DNA from: Sporanaerobacter acetigenes DSM 13106
GTDB lineage: Bacteria > Bacillota > Clostridia > Tissierellales > Sporanaerobacteraceae
Direction of reading: 5' to 3'
Assembly: GCF_900130025.1 (NCBI RefSeq)
Contig: NZ_FQXR01000006.1
Span: 1-64,000, forward strand
DNA length: 64,000 nt
The translations under genes were made by a program, and so were the position numbers. The notes below the pieces were generated by a model that ran no database searches, was not told where the DNA came from, and saw nothing but the letters and a program-made list of their open reading frames with translations. Below are positions 52,827 through 62,451 of this stretch, piece by piece; the stretch's first letter is position 1; every line of letters begins with the position of its first letter.

Positions 52827-54818
52827 TCAATTTTCCCAATAGACTTCAATCGTATCTCCATCTTTTAACCTTTCCAAATACTCTGCATCTCTTCCATTCA
52901 ATTTAAGTACTAGTTTCCCTCTAGGTTTTGAAAGGTCAAAATCAATGTAGTTAAATATGTCAACAAAAACAAATTCTTTCTTTTCATGTTGAAAATTTCT
53001 TTCTTTTCCATTTATACTCAAGCATATTTCCCTTTGGCTATCTTTTATATTGCTTGTCCCATTTTGGGTTCCAATCGTCAATACATCGCCATTTTCCAAT
53101 TCAGTATATAAATCCACTTCTTTAGAATTTCTATATATTTTCAAATCATGTATATTCATATTCATATATTCTATCAATTCATAAACAGTATTTATTTCAA
53201 AATATTCTACTCTGTCTCCTTCTTTTATGATTATATTTTCTTCTGTTTCTAGACCATTTATTTGCAATTCCCTAATCAAATTTACTTCTTCATTATTTAA
53301 AACTATCACTTTAGATTTAGGAATGCAATCATAAAGATATAATATTTTTTTATCTCCTTTGGTACTATCTCTCAAATCAATAAAATCTCTATCCTTTAAT
53401 TCTGTATTCAAATTGGCAAATGTACCATTTACATATATTTCTGCTGGTTTTCCCAGCTCTCCCTTTATGAGCTTTTTCTTCCCATTTACATAATATATGA
53501 AATCTTCTCCCCTTTGAGGAATCAATTTTCTAGGATTGTATCCAATAAGAATCAGTACATCCGATACCTTTATATTTTCTGTATTGAATACCCTTATCTC
53601 CTCTCCATTTATATATATTTGAATAAAATTTTTGTATTTGCTGTTGACTCCTTCCATGGCAATCCCAATAGGAGTAACTATATCTGGTCCTTTAAGCTCA
53701 TCTTCAATGCCTTCTACATTTTCAATAAAACTAATATCTCTAATGGCAACTCTTTCTTTTGGAAGTCCCAGACAATTGGCAATATGTTCATTTAATGTAG
53801 GAATTTGACTACTACCACCTACTAAAAATACTGCACTTGGAGCCTTCCCATTGTACTCAATTATTTTTTCACTTATTTCTTTAGCCAATTTATCTATTTC
53901 ATTTTCAATATTTGAAATAATCTCTTCTGTAGTTAATTTATATTTTACCCCTACTATATCAGAAAATTCATGAGTGTTTTCTTTATTTAAATTAATTTTA
54001 AGTTTTTCACTTGAATCAAAATCTAAAAGATATGCTCTTGCTAAACTTTCTGTCAGTTCATCACCTGCAGTAGCTGTCATAGCATAAGCCATTATAGTAC
54101 CATCTTTGGTTATGGCAATATCTGATGTCCCAGCACCAATATCTACTAATGCTAAATTTAGCAATCTTAAATTTTCTTTTATAGCTACATTTATAGCTGC
54201 AATAGGCTCCAATGTAATATTCGAAACTTCAAGACCAGCTCTATTGACTACCACATATAAACTATCTATAACTACTTGTGGCAAAAATGTCGCCAAAAGA
54301 TCTACCCCAATTTTTTCACCTTTATGCCCCTCTAAATTTTCAATAAAGCTATCATCTAAATAGTAATTTACTACACTATAACCAATACAATAATACTTTA
54401 AGTCATTTTTGCTTTTTTCTTCATCTATTAATTCCTGAGATTTTTGTGCTGCTTCAAGCTCTAAAGCTTCTATCATATTGTTACTTATCTCAACAGTTTT
54501 ATCAATTTCTTTATCTATCCTAATTCTACTAGTCTTCAAAGCTCTGCCTGCAGCAGCAATAGAAACTTTTTTCAAAGGCAATTCTAGTTTTTCTTCTAAT
54601 TCTTCTTTGACTTCTTTAACTATTTTGGTTACTCCTTCTATATCATGGATTTGACCATCATACATATTTCTTTTGTTGTGTTCCTTGATACAGCTTTCTA
54701 AAACTTTGAATTTTTCGTCTTCATATATGCCAACTATACCTATGACAGTTCTAGTGCCTATATCAAGTGAAAATATTAAATCTTCAGGATTTTTTACAGT
54801 TGCATTGAAATCTAACAT
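52827..54818 (-). CDS. Large FtsA-like actin-fold protein
   Basis: A 663-residue protein whose first ~390 residues form an FtsA-type actin fold. It has phosphate 1 FSLDIGTRTVIGIVG, phosphate 2 LALVDIGAGTSDIAIT, adenosine motif AVFLVGGSSQIPTL and an SHS2-like insertion with SIAAAGRALKTSRIRI. FtsA of E. coli has about 420 residues. Here about 270 more follow, with repeated beta-grasp-like stretches (IYINGEEIRVF, IYVNGTFANLNTEL, ICLSINGKERNF). The FtsA C-terminal amphipathic membrane helix is not evident. The ATG at 54818 is preferred to a TTG three codons upstream. It is likely a cell-division or envelope ATPase, role not established. Confidence 0.8.
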   Translation of the reverse strand: MLDFNATVKNPEDLIFSLDIGTRTVIGIVGIYEDEKFKVLESCIKEHNKRNMYDGQIHDIEGVTKIVKEVKEELEEKLELPLKKVSIAAAGRALKTSRIRIDKEIDKTVEISNNMIEALELEAAQKSQELIDEEKSKNDLKYYCIGYSVVNYYLDDSFIENLEGHKGEKIGVDLLATFLPQVVIDSLYVVVNRAGLEVSNITLEPIAAINVAIKENLRLLNLALVDIGAGTSDIAITKDGTIMAYAMTATAGDELTESLARAYLLDFDSSEKLKINLNKENTHEFSDIVGVKYKLTTEEIISNIENEIDKLAKEISEKIIEYNGKAPSAVFLVGGSSQIPTLNEHIANCLGLPKERVAIRDISFIENVEGIEDELKGPDIVTPIGIAMEGVNSKYKNFIQIYINGEEIRVFNTENIKVSDVLILIGYNPRKLIPQRGEDFIYYVNGKKKLIKGELGKPAEIYVNGTFANLNTELKDRDFIDLRDSTKGDKKILYLYDCIPKSKVIVLNNEEVNLIRELQINGLETEENIIIKEGDRVEYFEINTVYELIEYMNMNIHDLKIYRNSKEVDLYTELENGDVLTIGTQNGTSNIKDSQREICLSINGKERNFQHEKKEFVFVDIFNYIDFDLSKPRGKLVLKLNGRDAEYLERLKDGDTIEVYWEN

Positions 54819-54854
54819 CCCTAACAACCCTTTCTTTCGTTTTTCCTCTCTCTT

Positions 54855-55502
54855 TTATTGTACGTTTTCTTTATAATATATGCAATAACTATCTAATGGG
54901 CATTTTTCACATAGGGGCTTTCTAGCTTTGCATATACGTCTTCCATGAAAAATCAATAAATGATGGGCTTTAGACCACATGCTTTTTTCAATATTTCTCA
55001 TTAAATCTTTTTCTGTGTCTAACACATTGTCACTATTTGACAATCCTATTCTATTTGATACCCTAAATACATGGGTGTCAACAGCAATAGCATCTTTAGA
55101 AAAAGCATTACTTAAAACTACATTGGCTGTTTTTCTCCCCACCCCAGGAAGTTTCATAAGTTCCTCTCTCGTATCTGGAACATTTCCACCATATTCTTTA
55201 ACTAACATTTCGCAAGTTCCCAAAATATTCTTACTTTTGTTGTTATAAAACCCACAACTTCTAATTTTCTCTCCTAATTCTTCTTCACTCAATTTTAAAT
55301 AATCTTCAGGAGTTTTATATTCTTTGAAGAGCTTTTGTGTAACTTTGTTGACTCTCACATCAGTGCATTGAGCAGAAAGAATTGTAGCTATTAAAAGTTC
55401 AAAGGGGTTTGAGAAATTTAGTTCAGCTTTAGCATGAGGATAAAGTTCTTCAAGTATATTTAATACCTCTTTTACTTGTTTTTTACTTAAATTTTTTCCC
55501 AT
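54855..55502 (-). CDS. nth: Endonuclease III
   Basis: A DNA glycosylase/AP lyase that removes oxidised pyrimidines. The 215-residue protein has the N-terminal LLIATILSAQCTDVRVNKVT, the helix-hairpin-helix LPGVGRKTANVVLSNAF with catalytic Lys in GRKTA, the catalytic Asp in VDTHVFRVSNRIGL, and four cysteines C-x6-C-x2-C-x5-C near the end for a 4Fe-4S cluster. The start follows GTAGGTGAT. Confidence 0.97.
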   Translation of the reverse strand: MGKNLSKKQVKEVLNILEELYPHAKAELNFSNPFELLIATILSAQCTDVRVNKVTQKLFKEYKTPEDYLKLSEEELGEKIRSCGFYNNKSKNILGTCEMLVKEYGGNVPDTREELMKLPGVGRKTANVVLSNAFSKDAIAVDTHVFRVSNRIGLSNSDNVLDTEKDLMRNIEKSMWSKAHHLLIFHGRRICKARKPLCEKCPLDSYCIYYKENVQ

Positions 55503-55510
55503 ATTATCAC

Positions 55511-55792
55511 CTACAGTATTTCAATATTATAGTCTATAATCTCCACTCTACTATCTCCATCTATAAACTTCAACACATTGTTTACTATCTGATTGGCATG
55601 AGTAGTATCATTTGTGACGCAAGCAAAACCAATGATAGAACTTTGCCAACTGTCATTTAAATCAATTTCTGCAATAGATACATTAAATCTAGATTGTATT
55701 TTCCCTATGATACTTTTTATCACATGTCTTTTATCTTTCAAAGAATTTGATTCATATATAATTAATTTTATAGTGCATGCACCAATTATCAT
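55511..55792 (-). CDS. DUF503 family protein (YlxP-like)
   Basis: A 93-residue protein of the DUF503/YlxP family, often linked to ribosome maturation genes; function not well defined. It has the typical start MIIGACTIKLIIYESNSLKDKRHV and IGKIQSRFNVSIAEID. The ATG at 55792 follows GAGGTGATTTCT; the longer frame starting at 55858 has no site and family members begin at MIIG. It lies 8 bp before nth. Confidence 0.85.
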   Translation of the reverse strand: MIIGACTIKLIIYESNSLKDKRHVIKSIIGKIQSRFNVSIAEIDLNDSWQSSIIGFACVTNDTTHANQIVNNVLKFIDGDSRVEIIDYNIEIL

Positions 55793-55843
55793 AGAAATCA
55801 CCTCGTTATATTTTAAGTTTATACAATCTATTTTAGAATATAT

Positions 55844-55866
55844 AAAAAGGGGGTACAACCCCCTTT
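55844..55866 (-). terminator. Terminator of kbl
   Basis: AAAAAGGGGGT-ACA-ACCCCCTTTCC, a GC stem 9 bp past the kbl stop codon with T run on the minus strand. Confidence 0.85.
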
Positions 55867-55874
55867 CCTAAATC

Positions 55875-57062
55875 TTATAAAATATTCATTTCCTTTCCTA
55901 CCTTTTCAAAAGCAGCTACTGCTCTATCAAGTTGTTCTTTTGTATGCGCTGCTGTCACCATACATCTAACTCTTCCTGTTCCTCTTGGAACTGTTGGGAA
56001 TACTATTGCTGATACAAATACACCTGCTTCAAGTAACTTTCTACTGAATTCCATAGTTTTTGCTTCGTCTCCTATGATAACTGGAGTGATAGGCGTTTCA
56101 CTATGACCTGTATTGAATCCTAGTGTACCAAGCTTTGCTTTAAAATATTTTGCATTATCCCAAAGTCTATCTGTATATTCAGTGGATTCCATAAGCATTG
56201 TTACAGCTTCAGTTATGGCTCCCACTGCTGCTGGAGGAAGTGATGTACTAAATAGAACTGGTCTAGCTCTGTGATTTAACCATTCATACATAGTTTGGCT
56301 TCCTGCTACATATCCTCCTACTACTCCTATAGCCTTTGAAAGAGTACCTATTGAAAAATCTACTCTTCCATGAAGACCAAAGTGGTCAACAGTTCCTCTT
56401 CCACTTTCTCCCAATACTCCTGAGCCGTGAGCATCATCTACATAAGTCATAGCTTCATATTTTTCAGCTAATTCTACTATTTCAGGTAGTTTTGCAATGT
56501 CCCCATCCATACTGAATACACCATCAGTAATGATTAAAACATTTCTATATTTATCTCTATTCTTTTTAAGTACATCTTCCAAGCTATCCATATCTGAGTG
56601 ATTAAATATTGCTTTGTCAGCCTTACTAAGCCTAGTTCCATCAATAATTGAAGCATGATTCAATTCATCTGAAATAATTAGATCACCTTTTTCAGTTATA
56701 GCTTGAATAGTTCCAGCATTGCAATTAAATCCTGATTGATAGATAAAAGCAGCTTCTTCACGTTTAAATTCAGCCAACAATTTCTCCAAATTTTCGTGAA
56801 TATCCATATTTCCTACAATAGTTCTAACTGCACCTGCACCAACGCCATATTTTTCTACAGCTTCAATGCTGGCCTTCTTAAGTCTTGGATGATTGGCAAA
56901 TCCTAAATAGTTGTTTGAAGATAAGTTAATAACCTTTTTGCCATTTAGAATAATTTCTGCCTCATTAGGTCCTTCAAGTACAGGAAGTTTTCTATAAACT
57001 CCATCATCCTTTAATCCTTGTATTTTTTCCTTTAAAAAATTCAATTCATGTACATTTCCCAT
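55875..57062 (-). CDS. kbl: Glycine C-acetyltransferase (2-amino-3-ketobutyrate CoA ligase)
   Basis: A PLP enzyme that with threonine dehydrogenase converts threonine to glycine plus acetyl-CoA. The 395-residue alpha-oxoamine synthase has [15 protein letters not shown], the [15 protein letters not shown] segment and the PLP-lysine motif [32 protein letters not shown] closes it. The ATG at 57062 follows AGGAGGGG; the longer frame reads through this site. tdh is not adjacent, so related 8-amino-7-oxononanoate synthase activity cannot be excluded, but length and N-terminus favour Kbl. It may feed glycine to the glycine reductase. Confidence 0.88.
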   Translation of the reverse strand: MGNVHELNFLKEKIQGLKDDGVYRKLPVLEGPNEAEIILNGKKVINLSSNNYLGFANHPRLKKASIEAVEKYGVGAGAVRTIVGNMDIHENLEKLLAEFKREEAAFIYQSGFNCNAGTIQAITEKGDLIISDELNHASIIDGTRLSKADKAIFNHSDMDSLEDVLKKNRDKYRNVLIITDGVFSMDGDIAKLPEIVELAEKYEAMTYVDDAHGSGVLGESGRGTVDHFGLHGRVDFSIGTLSKAIGVVGGYVAGSQTMYEWLNHRARPVLFSTSLPPAAVGAITEAVTMLMESTEYTDRLWDNAKYFKAKLGTLGFNTGHSETPITPVIIGDEAKTMEFSRKLLEAGVFVSAIVFPTVPRGTGRVRCMVTAAHTKEQLDRAVAAFEKVGKEMNIL

Positions 57063-57184
57063 GGTTTCCCCTCCTAAAATTAAATTTGAGAAAAGGTTTA
57101 CAATCATCAATTTATAGTATATCACAAATATTTTTATTTTCACAAACTATAAATCATTTATTTATGAAAAAATTTTAACAAATT

Positions 57185-58198
57185 CTAGGTCTTTATTTTC
57201 TTTATTGCCCAATTTGCATATTGCCGAATCATTGGGCTTGGATCTTTTAGTGCTTTTTCTAGAAATTCAATATTGTTTACATCTTTCATATTTCCAATAG
57301 CTATAATGCAATTTCTTTTTAATATATTTTTCCCCCTCCAACTTCCTGCCATAGAACCATACTTTTTCTTAAATTCACTATTGGACATATTAAAAATTTC
57401 TTCTATATCTATATATCCTTTCGTATTGACGGGAACAAATTCATTGTTTTTGCTATTTAAAGCACTTTTATTTTTAGGACAAACAATTTGACAAGTATCA
57501 CATCCATAAACTTTTATTCCCATCTTTTCTCTCAATTCATAAGGTATTTCATCTTTAGTTTGAGTAAGATAAGATATACATTTCTTGGGATTGAATTTAT
57601 AAGGTGCTTCTAGAGCTCCTGTAGGACAAGCTCTTAAACAAAGATTGCAATCTCCACACTGACTTAGAATAGGATTGTCACTTTCTATATCTAAATCAGT
57701 TAAAATATATCCTATGAATATAAATGAACCATATTTATCATTTATGATTGAACAATTTTTCCCATACCACCCTACTCCAGCTTTTCTAGCCAATTCCCTA
57801 TCTACTAATGGCCCTGTATCTACAAAAGATATATAATTGAATTCAATTTCTTTTTCAATCTCATCTATAAGTTTTTCTATTCTATCTTTGACTACTCTAT
57901 GATAATCTTCTCCCCAAGAAGATTTAGAAATTTTCCCCTTTAATTCGAAATCTACTTTTTCATTAAAATCAACATTATAAGAAATCCCAACTACAATTAT
58001 ACTTTTGCAATGAGGAAATATACTTTTAGGGTCTACCCTCTTCTCTAAATCTTTTTCTTCAAATTCTGTTTCTCTGTTATTTTCTCTTCTTTCATAGAGA
58101 TAATCTTTCAAATCATCTAGCCTGCCAGAATCTGTGAACCCTATAATATCAATTCCTACCTCTTGAGATTTTTGTATAATATATTGTTTTAAATTCAT
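57185..58198 (-). CDS. queG: Epoxyqueuosine reductase QueG
   Basis: A cobalamin-dependent iron-sulphur enzyme for the last step of queuosine synthesis on tRNA. The 337-residue protein has an N-terminal DUF1730 domain with IIGFTDSGRL and VDTGPLVDRELARKAGVGWYGKN (catalytic Asp). Two 4Fe-4S clusters follow (CGDCNLCLRACPTGAL and YGCDTCQIVCPKNK). A short HEAT-like C-terminus (PSPMIRQYANWAIKKI) completes it. The start could be ATG at 58204 or 58198; spacing from AAGGG favours the latter. Its B12 need links it to the btu operon. Confidence 0.92.
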   Translation of the reverse strand: MNLKQYIIQKSQEVGIDIIGFTDSGRLDDLKDYLYERRENNRETEFEEKDLEKRVDPKSIFPHCKSIIVVGISYNVDFNEKVDFELKGKISKSSWGEDYHRVVKDRIEKLIDEIEKEIEFNYISFVDTGPLVDRELARKAGVGWYGKNCSIINDKYGSFIFIGYILTDLDIESDNPILSQCGDCNLCLRACPTGALEAPYKFNPKKCISYLTQTKDEIPYELREKMGIKVYGCDTCQIVCPKNKSALNSKNNEFVPVNTKGYIDIEEIFNMSNSEFKKKYGSMAGSWRGKNILKRNCIIAIGNMKDVNNIEFLEKALKDPSPMIRQYANWAIKKIKT

Positions 58199-58227
58199 AA
58201 TCATTTTCCCTTCATCTTGATAAAAAT

Positions 58228-59322
58228 CTAATCTCCATTAGAAAAAGATTTAAAACACAACTTAGCTTCTGAAATCAATTCTTCTATCAATTCTTTTACT
58301 GAAACTATCTTGTCTATCTTGTAAGCATTTTCGCCTGCAAACGCAAAACCAGATTTCATATTTCCCTTCTGAGCATTAATCAGAGCATCAGCTATGCAAT
58401 ATTGTGATTTTGTAGGATCACATGGCTTTAAACAATTAGCAATACATTTAATAGGTTTTTTTAAACCCAACTTTACTTCATTTAAAAAGTCATTATTTAT
58501 AGCTCGACCAATCAATCCAACTGGGCTATTAATGATTTGAATATCTTCAGACTTACAGTTTACATAAGTTTCTTTAAAAGCTTGAGAAGCATCACATTCA
58601 GATGTAGCAACAAATCGGCTTCCCATTTGAACTCCAGAAGCACCTAATTCTAAAAACTTAGCTATATCTTCTCCATTAAAAATTCCTCCACCTGCTATAA
58701 CAGGAATTTTTTTGTTATACTTCTCCTCATAAGGTTTTATTGCTTTTAAAACTTCCAACAATAAATTATCCAATTCTTTAGAAGGATCATCTAAATCTTC
58801 CTTGGAGAACCCAAGGTGACCACCAGCTTTAGGCCCTTCAACTACTACCGCATCAGGGACTACTTGATAATGTCTATCCCAGGATTTGCATATCAATGAA
58901 ATAGCTCTTCCTGAAGATACAATAGGCGCAATTTTCGTGTCAGAACCATCAGTAAATTTAGGCAATTCCAACGGAAGCCCAGCACCAGAAAATATTATAT
59001 CTATTTTTTCTTCAACTGCTTTTTGGGCCATTTCCGCAAAATTGTTTTGTACTGACATTAAATTTATACCAACAATGCCATCGTTACATATTTCTTGGGC
59101 TTTCTTTATATGTTTTTTTAGAGCTCTCAAATTAGCTTCTTTTTTATTTTTATAATAATCTGGTTCATTAAATCCAATTTCAACGCCTGATATTACTCCA
59201 ATACCACCATTTAAGGCTACATTGCCTGCTAAAGATGATAATGAAATTCCAACTCCCATACCTCCTTGAACAATAGGTATTTTTGCAATAAGATTTCCAA
59301 TTTTAAGTTCAGGTAATTCCAT
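58228..59322 (-). CDS. Nitronate monooxygenase / FabK-like flavoprotein
   Basis: A 364-residue FMN-binding TIM-barrel protein of the 2-nitropropane dioxygenase family. Motifs are PIVQGGMGVGISLSSLAG at the start, VEGPKAGGHLGFSKED (catalytic His), VIAGGGIFNGEDIAKFLELGASGVQMGSRFVATSECD, and a cysteine-rich CIANCLKPCDPTKSQYC near residue 310. The family includes nitronate monooxygenases and enoyl-ACP reductase FabK. The cysteine-rich insert fits the clostridial nitronate-monooxygenase-like branch. No fab genes are nearby. The ribosome binding site is weak (CTGGG). Confidence 0.8.
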   Translation of the reverse strand: MELPELKIGNLIAKIPIVQGGMGVGISLSSLAGNVALNGGIGVISGVEIGFNEPDYYKNKKEANLRALKKHIKKAQEICNDGIVGINLMSVQNNFAEMAQKAVEEKIDIIFSGAGLPLELPKFTDGSDTKIAPIVSSGRAISLICKSWDRHYQVVPDAVVVEGPKAGGHLGFSKEDLDDPSKELDNLLLEVLKAIKPYEEKYNKKIPVIAGGGIFNGEDIAKFLELGASGVQMGSRFVATSECDASQAFKETYVNCKSEDIQIINSPVGLIGRAINNDFLNEVKLGLKKPIKCIANCLKPCDPTKSQYCIADALINAQKGNMKSGFAFAGENAYKIDKIVSVKELIEELISEAKLCFKSFSNGD

Positions 59323-59538
59323 AATAAACCCAGTTTAAAAAACTAGGTGTTTCACCGCCTCTCTTTTTTTCTGTCATTAAAAACAAATTGCTGATTTTAA
59401 AAATTTATATCCAATGACAAATTTGCACCATTATAAATATTATATCATAATAGCCATTAGTTCGATTAACATATTAAGCATTCCACGAACCTTTTGAAAA
59501 TGATATAATATATAAAAATAAAGCATGGAGGTAATCTC

Positions 59539-60258
59539 TTGAGAAAGTGGTACAATAAACTCTTCCTAAATGATGTAAGAAATGCTGTGGAAAAATATAA
59601 TATGATAGAAAATAATGATAAAATAATAGTAGGTCTTTCTGGAGGAAAAGATAGTGTCTTTCTACTTTATTCTCTATTACTTTTAAGAGAAAATTCATAT
59701 TTGAACTTTGATATATTAGGACTTCATATAGATATAGGTATAGGAATAGATATGTCAGATACAGAAAAATTTTGTAGAGAAAACAAAGTTCCTTATATAT
59801 ATGAAAATATTCATATCATAGATAAAATATTTGAAGATAAAAAAAGTCCTTGCTATCTCTGCTCAAAGATGAAAAGAGGCGCTATGGCAAGAATTGCAGA
59901 AGACAATCATGTAAACAAAATAGCCCTCGGACATCACAAAACAGATATAGCTATAACATTTCTTTTAAATCTTATTTATACAGGTAAGTTAGAAACCTTT
60001 AAGCCAATTTCCTATAATGAAAAACATAACTTACAACTAATAAGACCTCTAATTTACATAGATGAAAAAACAATAGAAAAAGTAGTAAAAGATGAACAAC
60101 TACCATTAGGGAAAAATAAAACTTGTCCTAAAGACAAAATAAATAAGCGAAATGAAATAAAAGTCTTACTTGAAAATATTGAAGAAAAGTACCCTGATTT
60201 TCAAGATAAAACAGTAAGAGCTATAGAAAACTTTGAACAAGGTAATTTATGGCTTTGA
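59539..60258 (+). CDS. TtcA-like PP-loop ATPase (tRNA thiolation type)
   Basis: A 239-residue adenine-nucleotide alpha-hydrolase of the TilS/TtcA group. The P-loop SGGKDS is at residues 34-39, and PCYLCSKMKRGAM with a CxxC pair and ALGHHKTD follow, all hallmarks of TtcA-type tRNA thiolases that bind an Fe-S cluster. A third partner Cys may be in NKTCPKDK. It is shorter than E. coli TtcA (about 311). The start is TTG with GGAGGTAATCTC upstream. The exact tRNA position modified is not known. Confidence 0.85.
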   Translation: MRKWYNKLFLNDVRNAVEKYNMIENNDKIIVGLSGGKDSVFLLYSLLLLRENSYLNFDILGLHIDIGIGIDMSDTEKFCRENKVPYIYENIHIIDKIFEDKKSPCYLCSKMKRGAMARIAEDNHVNKIALGHHKTDIAITFLLNLIYTGKLETFKPISYNEKHNLQLIRPLIYIDEKTIEKVVKDEQLPLGKNKTCPKDKINKRNEIKVLLENIEEKYPDFQDKTVRAIENFEQGNLWL

Positions 60259-60338
60259 CATTTGTAAATAATTTTCTATTTATTAAGATAAATATGATAT
60301 AATTGTTTTTATAAAATTTAAAAAAGGAGCTATAAAAA

Positions 60339-61445
60339 ATGTTTAGCTTTAGAAAAAATTTCATCAAAAAATTTGATTTTGTCCTTTTTATAACCGTTTT
60401 ATTGTTATGCGTATATGGACTAGTTATGATAATGAGTGCAACTGCAAGTTATGAAAATTCTCGTTTTATAAAAGTTCAGGGAATAACTGTCATATTAGGT
60501 ATAGTAGCTATAATATTACTTGCTATGATGGACTATAAATTATTAGGAAAAATATACTTGCCAATATACATCTTTTGCAATTTACTACTTATAGCCGTTC
60601 TCATATTTGGTACTGGAGATGATGATTGGGGAGCAAGAAGCTGGCTTTCCATTGGTGGGTTCACATTCCAACCTGCAGAGTTGGTAAAATTAGGGCTTAT
60701 TATTTCCCTAGCTCAATTCATAGATAAAAATAAGAATAGCATAAATGAGCCCTTTGTTCTTCTAAAAACATTGCTATTTGCAGCTATACCTATAGGACTC
60801 ATTTTGCTTCAACCTGATTTTGGAACAGCAGCAGTTTTTATATTTTTCGTACTTGCAATGCTTTTTGCTGCGGGACTTAAATTGAAATACTTTGGCTATG
60901 CTATTGCCATTGGAATCATATCCCTACCTGCAATATGGTTCTCATTAGATAAATATCAAAAAAACAGGATATTTAACTTTCTAAATCCAGAGCATGATAC
61001 CAGTGGCTCAGGATATCAAGCTAAGCAATCACTTATTGCAATAGGTTCAGGTAAAGTCTTTGGAAGAGGACTATTTAAAGGAGTTCAAACCCAATTTGGA
61101 TACATTCCTGAAAAACAAACAGATCTTATATTTGCGGTCATAGGAGAAGAATTGGGACTTATGGGAGGACTTGTTCTGATATTGTTGTATTTCATTATGT
61201 TTTATAGACTTGTAAGAATTGCAAAGAACACTAAGGACACCTTTGGCTCTTTGATGGTCATAGGAATAACTTCAATGATGTTCATTCATATATGGGAAAA
61301 CATAGGTATGACTATTGGTCTTATGCCTATCACAGGAATACCTCTTCCCTTTATAAGCTATGGAGGCACTTTCCTTTTAGTGAATATGATAGGCATAGGT
61401 ATTGCTTTAAGCGTAGGAATGAGAAAAGAAGGATTAAACTTTTAA
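60339..61445 (+). CDS. rodA: SEDS peptidoglycan glycosyltransferase (RodA/FtsW)
   Basis: Polymerises lipid II into glycan strands during elongation, with a class B PBP partner. The 368-residue protein has about ten transmembrane helices. Family motifs are SWLSIGGFTFQPAELVKLGLI, LILLQPDFGTAAVF, GSGYQAKQSLIAIGSGKVFGRGL, IPEKQTDLIFAVIGEELGLMGG and the end GIPLPFISYGGTFLLVNMIGIGIALS. RodA is preferred over FtsW because no division genes adjoin, but the two cannot be separated firmly by eye. The start follows AAAGGAGCTATAAAAA; a terminator overlaps the stop. Confidence 0.88.
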   Translation: MFSFRKNFIKKFDFVLFITVLLLCVYGLVMIMSATASYENSRFIKVQGITVILGIVAIILLAMMDYKLLGKIYLPIYIFCNLLLIAVLIFGTGDDDWGARSWLSIGGFTFQPAELVKLGLIISLAQFIDKNKNSINEPFVLLKTLLFAAIPIGLILLQPDFGTAAVFIFFVLAMLFAAGLKLKYFGYAIAIGIISLPAIWFSLDKYQKNRIFNFLNPEHDTSGSGYQAKQSLIAIGSGKVFGRGLFKGVQTQFGYIPEKQTDLIFAVIGEELGLMGGLVLILLYFIMFYRLVRIAKNTKDTFGSLMVIGITSMMFIHIWENIGMTIGLMPITGIPLPFISYGGTFLLVNMIGIGIALSVGMRKEGLNF

Positions 61446-61468
61446 GATGCTATATTAGCATCTTTTTT
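61444..61468 (+). terminator. Terminator of rodA
   Basis: AAGATGCTA-TAT-TAGCATCTTTTTT directly at the rodA stop codon. Confidence 0.9.
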
Positions 61469-61475
61469 AATTTAG

Positions 61476-61508
61476 TACCTTGCATTGCAAGGTAGCATAG
61501 TATATAAT
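61476..61508 (+). promoter_or_regulatory. PadR-operon promoter with palindromic operator
   Basis: TACCTTGCA-T-TGCAAGGTA (61476-61494) is a perfect 19-bp palindrome. The -35 TTGCAT (61480-61485) lies inside it, with TATAAT at 61503-61508 after a 17-bp spacer. Its placement predicts autorepression by the PadR protein encoded next. Confidence 0.75.
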
Positions 61509-61542
61509 ATAGTTGATCTTACCAGTGAAAAGGAGAAATGCT

Positions 61543-61863
61543 ATGAATATTCAATTTAAAAAAGGAGTTTTAGAACTTTGCGTACTTTCAATGCTACTAG
61601 AAAGAGACTATTATGGCTATGAACTGGTAGAGCATATTTCTAAACATATAGATATTTCTGAAGGGACTATATATCCTCTTTTGCGAAGACTTAAAACTGA
61701 TGGATTTGTAAAAACTTATTTAAAAGAATCTCAAGAAGGGCCTCCAAGGAAATATTATACTATAACTGAAGAAGGTAAAAAAGCTTGTGATGAATTGATT
61801 TTCGAATGGAATCATTTTGTTCAAGGAGTAAATACTATTATAAAGGGGGATAGAAATGAATAG
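61543..61863 (+). CDS. PadR family transcriptional regulator
   Basis: A 106-residue winged-helix repressor of the short PadR type (PadR-s2). It has [23 protein letters not shown] at the start, the recognition region [22 protein letters not shown], and the wing [16 protein letters not shown]. The ATG at 61543 follows AAAGGAGAAATGCT. A frame from 61513 would include that site. It overlaps the next gene by 8 bp and a palindromic operator covers its promoter. Confidence 0.92.
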   Translation: MNIQFKKGVLELCVLSMLLERDYYGYELVEHISKHIDISEGTIYPLLRRLKTDGFVKTYLKESQEGPPRKYYTITEEGKKACDELIFEWNHFVQGVNTIIKGDRNE

Positions 61864-62440
61864 AAAAGAATTTATAGGAACTTTAAGAGCTAATTTAAAG
61901 GGCCTACCACAAGAAGAAATAGATGACATAATTTATGACTACGAAGAACACTTTCGTATTGGACTATCTCAAGGAAAATTTGAAGAAGATATTGCTAGGG
62001 AATTGGGGGATCCAAGGAATATTGCTAAAATGTACAAAGTTTCTTCAAAAATTGATGAAGCCGAAAGCAATCCTTCACCGAAAAATTTACTTAAAGCCAT
62101 GTTTTCAGCTATGGCTCTGGGAATTTTTAATTTTATTATAGTTTTAGGACCTTTTATTGTCATAATAGCTTTGCTCATTGGACTGTATGGTATATCTGTA
62201 GGATTAGTTGCAGGAGGTATAGGTGCAGTATTTGGAACAATTTTAATCCCACTGTCTTGTTATCCGTTCTCCTATTATGATGTAAATTTAGGTGTTCATC
62301 CAGTCACATCTGTTTCACTGGGAATAGGATTAACTTGCTTGGGAGTATTGCTGTTTATGGCCAGCCTTTACTTAACTAAGCTACTATATAAAGGCACCGT
62401 AAAGTATCTTAAGTGGAATATTGATACAATAAAAAAATAG
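61856..62440 (+). CDS. DUF1700 / HAAS-domain membrane protein
   Basis: A 194-residue protein. The N-terminal HAAS-type helical domain (1-75, [23 protein letters not shown]...[24 protein letters not shown]) is followed by about four transmembrane segments (about 80-190). This family almost always sits between a PadR regulator and a DUF4097 protein, as here, and is thought to connect them in envelope-stress type responses. The start overlaps the padR end, indicating translational coupling; GGGGG lies just upstream. Confidence 0.85.
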   Translation: MNRKEFIGTLRANLKGLPQEEIDDIIYDYEEHFRIGLSQGKFEEDIARELGDPRNIAKMYKVSSKIDEAESNPSPKNLLKAMFSAMALGIFNFIIVLGPFIVIIALLIGLYGISVGLVAGGIGAVFGTILIPLSCYPFSYYDVNLGVHPVTSVSLGIGLTCLGVLLFMASLYLTKLLYKGTVKYLKWNIDTIKK

Positions 62441-62451
62441 GAGGAGTTTTT

